64,000 nucleotides of DNA, from contig NC_092674.1 of NCBI RefSeq assembly GCF_964355755.1, positions 19,177,001 through 19,241,000 of the forward strand, in the 5' to 3' direction. This document shows, in pieces, positions 57,901 through 64,000 of the stretch. The position numbers and the translations under genes are program-made. A model generated the notes under the pieces. That model was not told the DNA's origin. It was given only the letters and a program-made list of their open reading frames with translations, and did not search any database. Each line of letters opens with the position of its first letter. Within the stretch, counting starts at the first letter, position 1. The stretch is from Antedon mediterranea. Taxonomy: Eukaryota > Echinodermata > Crinoidea > Comatulida > Antedonidae.

Positions 57901-60900
57901 TACAATCTTTATATTCACAGGTGGTCGATAATTGGTCTTACAGATCAGCTGCTGTCAAAGAAGATTGACAGGTATGTTCCAATCCCATCAATTACAATAA
58001 CAACAATAAATAGTGGATACATTTGTACACAGTTTATTACGTGCTGTAATTATTTTACTTTATTTTGATAATACATACTGATGTCTAAAAAAACCTAATT
58101 TTTATTTTTTTGTAAATGGTGATTTGCAACTTACTTTAGAAACAAGTAGTAATTTTACATTTAATAAAAGAAATGCATGGTTACACCAATATTAATGTTT
58201 TTAGGCATTAACAAAATAATGATTTCACTTGTAAAAAGACAAAATAAATGTATTTTAAAAATCTATGGCATATTTAAAAACAACATTATAAACCAAAAAG
58301 TTTTGAAGAACTATATATCTTACATACTGATTTACTGAACATTTCGCAAAAATACATTTTATAAGGCCCACCAACTCCATAGAAAAAAGTGTTTTGTTTA
58401 CTACTTTATTCAAGGTTTTAAAAAATATATAATTACAGAGAGAAGTATTTCTTAGATGCATCTGAACTAAATCGTCACGTTTCACGTCACAACCGTCTTG
58501 GTCAGGAAGAGGATGCAACTCAACAGTCGGTGAATGCCATGAAAATTACTTTCAATCCAGAGTATCCTTTGAAGTTTGAATCTCAGACTTTAGTATGTAC
58601 TTCTTAAAACTACAGGTCATTTCATCCAAAGATTTGATTGGCTGAGTTCACAAATATCATCAAACTAAAACTAGTTTTTCAAAAGGTGCATGGCCTAACT
58701 AATTTTCTGTAGGTTACCAAAGTCTGTTAATTCAGTGTCTAGACTGACAAACTTTGGAAGATATTGTGGTTGCCAAGTTCAAATTGTTCTCACATTTACC
58801 AACTAAAGTTTACTTTTAAACTAGGTTGTGCACCTCGGTTTGCTTGCAACAATCAAATAAGATTGTTCATTTGATCCTGCTGCATGCTTAAGAATTAGAG
58901 TTCCAAAAGAGTTCTAATGTCACAGACAAACAAACAGTTTGGTAAAGTTTTTTACTATAGACTAGGCTTTACACACAATATGTGGTATATGAGGTACTGA
59001 TCTTTAGAATTTATCAAAGAACCATTAATACGTTTATCAATCTTGTTGTTTAGTAATCGGTTGTGAAATGTTTCCAGCTATTACAATAATTTTCCCTAAA
59101 ATTGTACTACAATAGACTTCAATTAGCACTGTATCGTCATTGGTCACTTTTTGATAGCATTTGCCATTCATCTTACACAGCCTGCAAGTAAGTGGATTTG
59201 TCAATTTTTAATTAGGTAGTCATGTCAGATGATTGCTTGGATGACATAACGTTTGTGTAATTTGACAACATACTTTCTCTGTTATTTAAAAAGGGCTGTT
59301 GCACTCTTGTAATAATTTTTAGGAGTCTTTCAATTTTCGACAACTTAAATAGGTCATATGTTATTGAATGTCATGTCAATTCAACCATTGTGCTTATGCA
59401 GAAAAGTTGGGATGTGACATGACCTAGGTCATTGGTCACCACAAATCAAAACCTTTACGGTTAGCTGTTCAAAATCTATCATTTAACAATTTCCTATTGT
59501 ATTTTTCTACAGTCTACGGTTATGGACAGCAAGAGGTTTTAAGAAACTGCATGAGTTTTTAGCAGATATGGGGATGCCTCTAACACAGTGTAAACAGAAA
59601 TTTACAGCCATGGATATAGCATACAGGGAAACATTCTGTGATTCACTGCAAAACTCTGGAAAGAAATATGGGTAAGCAAAAAAATCATTGTCAACATAAT
59701 TAGGGTATGTTAAGACAGCATTAAGATGGCGTTATGTAAGTGGCGTACATAGTTTTGTGTCTGAACTAGGCCGCGGATTAGCATTAGGGAACTGCCAGTG
59801 GCATTAATAACCCTAGCAGGGAGAGGGTAGATTTAATAATGCTAAACTTTAATGCGTTTGTGATGAATGTATGCATGTTCTATCTGCTTAGAAATAATGA
59901 TTAAATGTTGATCATTGTGTCTAAACGCCTTGACTTTTAACGCCATGGACTACCACACGCCTTGCATTAAATAACGTTGTGAGTCTGAACATACCCTTAA
60001 TTTACAATAAAATTACAAAATTTATGATTCATTACAATATGTGACGAATTTTCAGGAAGAGTGTAATGAATACAATTAGCCAATCACAGCTTTATTTTGA
60101 CAATTTTACTCAGACTTGTTTTGTTAATTGCTTTTTTTTTATTTGGTTCATAATTTGCTTATCTTGGTAAATTAATTTTCCACCTTAAGAATGAATCTTG
60201 GTACTGTACCTATCAGTATACCACAATGTGTAAATATGTTTATTCCTGAAGATAAACAAATAAAGGAATGAATATTGAATCATAATGGCTTGCCTCACTT
60301 TTTTAGGAGTTTGTTTTTTATTATCATTACTAAGATATGTTGTTCATATTTTGTGGCGGTATAGATACTGTATGTGTGGCATTTACATTCTTACTGTTCT
60401 TTCTTATGTCTGTTAACAATTTAATTATTTGGTTTTGACTAGGCTAGATCAGATTACTGTTCCTTCATTCTATGCACAGTTTGGCTATAAAAACAAGGTT
60501 AGTATATATTTTATTTATAATTTTTGCAAATAAAATTCTAACATCACATAATTCGGTCAGTTTAGAAATTTAGTAAAAAAAATGTTTCTTCTGAACAATT
60601 GTCTATTTAGTACATACATAATGTCTTGCATGTGATGTTGTTTTGTTTTTGTAGTTTTGTGCTTTTGATGCAGTCCATGCTGCCTCTGCCTTGCTAGAAT
60701 CAATAGTAAGTTTATCTATTTTTGAACTGTAATTATTAAATTTAAAACTACTGTTCTGCTGTTCCACTATACGTTGGAGATGTGAAATGTGACAAAGGCC
60801 CAGTTGGCCTAATAAATAAAACAATGTGTAGGTTTCACTGTACAAGTTTAAAAAAAAAATGTTTTGTTTTTAGGAGAAGGACAAGGTGGGAGATGCAAAC

Positions 60901-63678
60901 TTTTTAGAAGCACTTGATGCATTGTCAAGGTAATGAATATCAATACCAAATATAGCAATACATTGCTATTTTATGCTTGATTGGCTTTTGTGATCTATTT
61001 ACCAATAGTCGCTGATCAAAGAACATTGTAAAGTAAATTTTATTCTTTGTTAAACAACTTATTATTGAAATTAAAATTATTATTATGTATATCCAAGCAT
61101 GGAGCTATCTAATTTTATAGCTCTATGATCCAAGATAGTTAATTTGTATTTTGATAAATGTATTTTTTTTTTAAATCCAGGGTTCATTTAGACAAACTTG
61201 AATGTGGTTTGGAGATCAGTAAGCGTCAACACAAGGCAATTGTAAGCCAGATCAGAACACTGTTAGACATGAATCATGTGGTTTCTGCTGGACCATTCCT
61301 GTATGCCTACATACAAGAAGGCACGCTTGATGTCAAGTTCTTCTCTAAGGCAAACTGTCTTGCTCTGCTTGCTAGATTCACGCTTGAGGCATTTGTAAAA
61401 ATGGTAGGATTTTGTTTTTTAGTCATGATTAAATAATTAAATTCTATCAGAATCAGAATAAGCAGAAAACACCAAAAATAATTTCTTTAGAAATTCAGCA
61501 AAAAATTAAATTAATAGAATATTGTTTATTTTGAAAATGTTATGCATAGGAAAAAATAGTTTCAAATGTAAAAATTATAGAAATATAAAAATCATCCCAA
61601 AAAACAGTTTATTATAACCCAATTTACAACAAACATTTTTCAATTCCTATCTAATAAAATGACTAGTAATTGTAAATTTAACCATAACAAATATATATAG
61701 AAATTACCTAGTACAAGTATAATTTTTTTTTAGTCTAAAAGTAAAAAAGTGAAGAATCTGCCACTGGTAATGGTTGCCCCTTTAAATTTTGAGCAAGGAA
61801 CATCTCTAGTTGTTGGTGTACCGCCACTCATGGAATTAGAGAATTCACCTAGAAGGTATGGTTGTATTTGATATTTTAATTTGAATGAAAACTGGTCTGA
61901 AAGTATTCAATTTGTAGATGATTTTATTGTGACTGACGTTTGATGTAATAACAGACTCTAGCTTTGCATCAGAAAGCTAAACAAAAATATAGAAAGTTGT
62001 ATAATAGTTTAATTATCATCATGTTGGCCATTGTGCTAGTTTAGTGGTTAAAAATAAAGGTATTTATTCTGGTCCTCAAGCTTAACATGAAACTGAGAAA
62101 ATTGGGTTAATAGGCCCACAACATACCTAGCAGCCAGTAGTGCAGCACCTACCAGCTGCAGCACACATGGAGACAATCCTCTACAATGTCTATATACAAC
62201 TTTACATACTCTGAAATTGTCAACCTGTCTGTAGATAGATAAGATTTCTGTTAAAATTTTTACATTAGTTTGTTTGGGCGTGCATTTGAACAAACAGCTG
62301 AGAAGACTGGTTCTAGAGTTCTGCATGACAGCTTTGATCCTTCAAGTAAGAAACATTTCATTGTATCCATTTCATTTTTACTAACCTATTTTATATTCTA
62401 TGATTACCAATATCTAAGATATCTAAATATATCAGATATTATATAACACCTAAATAAATTCCTGTCATTTGATTGGACGATTGTTTAACATCGCGTGCAA
62501 TAGTATGCACTATTACACGGTCGTCTAATAATACTTTTTTCTGTGTACAAAAAAAATCGTCGCAAAGATTGAATGTTATGACTGGTTTTGCGATGGAAGT
62601 ACATTTTGTTGCGGATAACCATTGTAATATTGTCAGGATCTTTTTATTTCATCTTTATTCTTCTTTCTTTCCACGATTTTTGTGCACAGTCTATCTCAAA
62701 AACCTGTATGCATAACCTTTTGTAACTTTACCAGAATTTAAACCTTTATCTGAAGATGTCGTAAGGTTCACTAACGCCAGATTTGCCGCAGCGTAACATA
62801 CGTGTTATTTTATGAAATTCTAAAATAAATTCAGAATGATATATCATTTTTTATTGAAACTTAATAAAATCATAATTTATAAAAGGGGTCAACTTTGTAT
62901 GGAATTTTAAATATGTTCTTGATAAATAAATTTTCTTTCACATGAGTTACAACAATTTTCATTTTTATTATTTCATCATATAAAAAAAATTAGAATAACA
63001 TGAGTTACTTAATTTAATCTATTCAGTAAATTTCAATATTTTATAGCTCATCAAAATGATAAGTTACCCACAGTATTGGAACTTGTTATGGAAGCTGTTG
63101 AATTGTAGATATGAATTCATATAAAAATGTTGTCTATCGGATGTCATGACGTCATGTCATGGCTGGTTGAATTCAAATAGTCGGATGTTCACCTCTTTCG
63201 TAAACATTGGTCGCGTTTAAAAGAGTGTGCATCTTGCTTTTACATGCCTGAAATTCTTCAATCTTTTATGAATGTAATTATTTAGATAATTATCTTCTAA
63301 AAATGCTTCATTTTTATGACGTCATCATGTTAAAAATTGGAATAAAAGATGGGTCTCGCAATTTCTTCTATGCTACACTGTATATTATTATATACAGTGT
63401 ATTCTGTCAAAATACTGTATACTGTATGACACAGAGACACAATTTATCACTGTAAACATTTATTTCATGTCATAGGATGTCATATTTTAACGTATGTGCA
63501 TGTTGCGTTTGAGCGGATAACCCAAATTCGTCAAAGTGACAAGTTCAAATCTATTTTTTTAAATTATTGAAAAATGTATTTATTAACAATCTTGTTTTAA
63601 ATTGTTTTGCTAGTATTTGCACTGAAAACTGAAGATAGAAGCAAATTCTTTGATGCACTAGTATCACTACTCTCATGA
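39904..63678 (+). CDS. CDC45: CDC45, replicative helicase (CMG) subunit
   Basis: Eighteen coding exons join in frame to 568 aa (human 566): 39,904-39,954; 40,092-40,244; 41,102-41,239; 52,661-52,732; 53,268-53,336; 53,463-53,570; 55,118-55,179; 57,921-57,971; 58,439-58,561; 59,116-59,187; 59,513-59,671; 60,443-60,497; 60,655-60,705; 60,874-60,929; 61,181-61,403; 61,734-61,855; 62,269-62,345; 63,614-63,678. Every intron is GT-AG with matching phase. The start [13 protein letters not shown] aligns with human CDC45. The N-terminal RecJ/DHH-like fold has [11 protein letters not shown] and [11 protein letters not shown]. An acidic segment ([13 protein letters not shown]) and a basic KRRRL follow, then [34 protein letters not shown] and the conserved end [15 protein letters not shown]45 binds MCM2-7 and GINS to form the CMG helicase. 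Intron 3 (11.4 kb) is nearly all transposon. Confidence 0.97.
42263..42331 (+). other. tRNA-like module inside Helitron copy B
   Basis: TATGGCTCGGTGGTCTGTG resembles an A box, and GGTACCGAGATCGGGTAC a decayed B box. It matches the better-kept partner at 34,376-34,440. Confidence 0.45.
43131..46466. mobile_element. Giant foldback of 3.3 kb with subterminal unit arrays
   Basis: The outer ends TAGGCTAGTCAATCTAGC and GCTAGATTGACTAGCC are inverted, as are the inner AACAAATTGCAAACAGAGATTTTT stretches. Each arm has four or five units of about 340 bp: TATGCAAATTA, a TATCTCGAAAAC block, TATTTGCTCTAATGA.ACATTTTA, CCGGAA, GACCCTTGACCC, then TGTCTGTAGAGACTTTGTTTTG. The arms meet near 44,600-44,700. No gene, only shadow frames. 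Confidence 0.8.
45219..45320. repeat. Small insert within the right foldback arm
   Basis: Between ATTGAGAAATAATAATAATAAT and CGAAGGCGTGATTTTGGG the arm is interrupted by about 100 bases (TCCTGGATTTATATAGCGCC, then TGTAACCTCTAAGCGCTGTACA). The left arm has no equivalent. The word TATATAGCGCCTAATG...AAGCGCTGTACA is a common short tandem or SINE-like sequence in marine invertebrates (from memory). Confidence 0.45.
47014..52566. mobile_element. TA-flanked DNA transposon, 5.6 kb, long TIRs
   Basis: Ends GA.CAGGAGCCCAGAGGGGTCAACC and its inverse GGTTGACCCCTCTGGGCTCCTG, flanked by TA (47,012-47,013 and 52,567-52,568). TIRs are about 1 kb or more, and each contains alternating units of about 135 bp (GAGCTAGATCAGCTGAAAAGTTAACC, then GCCAGACGATTTTAGTGGTGG, then GCCAGACATTTTCAGTGGTGG). 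A decayed gene lies between (48,386-51,130). The empty site is preserved in Helitron copy C, near 34,080 (TGCATATACTC). Confidence 0.85.
48386..51130 (+). pseudogene. Decayed gene of the TA-flanked transposon, family not assigned
   Basis: Pieces in order: a cysteine/histidine-rich start ([12 protein letters not shown], then [12 protein letters not shown], 48,386-48,586), a lysine-rich piece (48,605-48,811), and a badly broken stretch to about 49,560. Then come two good frames, 49,567-50,049 ([12 protein letters not shown], then [14 protein letters not shown], then [11 protein letters not shown]) and 50,024-50,845 ([18 protein letters not shown], then [18 protein letters not shown], then [11 protein letters not shown]). 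They overlap by 26 bases in different frames, so one frameshift would join them. A third part after 50,846 ([11 protein letters not shown], then [13 protein letters not shown]) continues in another frame. The pattern (NYARW, then EQTVNRD) is familiar from uncharacterised repeated proteins of invertebrates. Its position inside TIRs makes it the likely former transposase. Confidence 0.6.
53747..54843 (+). mobile_element. Helitron-like copy D, in CDC45 intron 6
   Basis: Starts TCAGGATCTTTTTTT and ends with a perfect hairpin (ACTCGTC, CGTAGC, GACGAGT), six bases and CTAG at 54,840-54,843. A GCGGATAACC word stands both just before the start and just before the 3' hairpin, as in copy E. Length 1.1 kb, no coding sequence. 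Confidence 0.75.
55218..56428. mobile_element. MITE-like element in CDC45 intron 7, with a nested one
   Basis: GTTTGTTTGCTGTCA and its inverse TGACAGCAAACAAAC mark the ends, followed inward by T/A homopolymers and GGGGCGG / CCCGCCCCCC. Inside, CGGTGTATAATCGCAC (55,389) and GTGCGACTTATACACCG (to 56,132) form a second inverted pair, and GTGCGTCTTATACACAG lies next to it. TAGGCCTA words occur within. No coding sequence. Confidence 0.65.
57745..57785 (+). repeat. Strong hairpin ending in CTAGT, intron 7 of CDC45
   Basis: CTAGAGGGGGAGCGAGCG and AAGCGAGCTCACCCTCTAG pair nearly end to end. The CTAGT end after a GC hairpin resembles a Helitron 3' terminus, but no matching start was identified. Confidence 0.5.
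59703..59996. mobile_element. MITE, 294 bp, TTA duplication
   Basis: Ends GGGTATGTTAAGACA and its inverse (GAGTCTGAACATACCC), flanked by TTA (59,700-59,702 and 59,997-59,999). A TWA duplication again suggests PIF/Harbinger. In CDC45 intron 11. Confidence 0.7.
62435..62530 (+). repeat. Dispersed repeat, partner of 20,755-20,880
   Basis: TATATAACACCTAAATAAATTCC, then TGTCATTTGATTGGACGA, then GCGTGCAATAGTATGCAC, as at 20,755-20,880 inverted. Confidence 0.65.
62633..63554 (+). mobile_element. Helitron-like copy E, last CDC45 intron
   Basis: Starts TCAGGATCTTTTTATTTC and ends with a decayed hairpin (AATTCGTCAAAGTGAC) and CTAT in place of CTAG. A GCGGATAACC word stands before both ends, as in copy D. 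No coding sequence. Confidence 0.7.
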
Positions 63679-63760
63679 ATCGCATTACTGGATGAATTGG
63701 TGCCCCCTATAATAGAAAGCAGGTATAATTGGAAAATACAACATATGCTGTATGAAAGGA

Positions 63761-63766
63761 AATAAA
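63761..63766 (+). terminator. CDC45: Candidate CDC45 polyadenylation signal
   Basis: AATAAA 83 bases after the CDC45 stop codon. Further hexamer-like words follow near 63,830. Past 63,800 nothing coding is seen to the end of the window. Confidence 0.65.
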
Positions 63767-64000
63767 AGACTTATGCAAAACAAAATTCATAGCCAATGTG
63801 TGACATTTAAAACAATTTGGTAATAATTTAATAAATTAAATGTAAATAAAGGTCAGGTGTTCTTTTTGACCGAGGTATTAGGTTTATATTTATGATATGT
63901 TAATGTATTCATTATTTTGAATAATATATGGATACAGTATATACAGTATAACTAAAAACTAATAAATTCCCTGCATAATATCTAGATATTAAACTCAGTG

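Overview
The window is animal genomic DNA: AT-rich, gene-poor, with phase-consistent GT-AG introns and many transposable elements. Two conserved genes can be rebuilt exon by exon. UFD1 lies on the minus strand (30,524 down to 21,367; 10 coding exons, 302 aa). CDC45 lies on the plus strand (39,904 to 63,678; 18 coding exons, 568 aa). They stand head to head, as they do in the human 22q11.2 region. Protein similarity, intron size and repeat content suggest a marine invertebrate deuterostome (echinoderm- or hemichordate-like). The species is inferred, not shown.

Layout. 1-2.7 kb: Helitron-like debris and GTCGGTCT microsatellites. 2.7-4.0 kb: a small minus-strand gene for a secreted, EGF-domain protein with a tandemly duplicated acidic exon. 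4.8-5.7 kb: a LINE fragment and an 82-bp tandem repeat. 5.9-19.6 kb: a 13.7-kb nest. A long-TIR element contains a TA-flanked foldback element and a 5'-truncated LINE with an 11-bp target duplication. The LINE is itself interrupted by a 5.2-kb TTAA-flanked DNA transposon with a broken, unclassified gene. 19.6-20.7 kb: MITEs and a long perfect-type hairpin. 21.4-30.6 kb: UFD1, with a 3.8-kb LTR retrotransposon in one intron and a 61-bp tandem duplication that copies one of its splice acceptors. 30.2-32.4 kb: a 42-bp repeat (5 copies) and a very homogeneous 53-bp minisatellite (32 copies). 33-39.9 kb: the region between the UFD1 and CDC45 start codons, holding a LINE tail, a Helitron, TAGGCCTA-rich low-complexity DNA and PIF/Harbinger-type MITEs. 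39.9-63.7 kb: CDC45. Its 11.4-kb third intron is almost wholly a Helitron interrupted by a second Helitron (which carries a 3.3-kb foldback) and by a 5.6-kb TA-flanked transposon with a decayed gene. A paralogous Helitron at 34-35 kb preserves both empty sites.

How the genes relate. CDC45 is part of the CMG replicative helicase. UFD1, with NPL4 and p97, is part of the ubiquitin-dependent segregase that removes CMG from chromatin. A helicase subunit and a component of its unloading machine are therefore divergent neighbours here. The mobile elements appear to be mostly non-autonomous or decayed, but they record a clear order of insertions.
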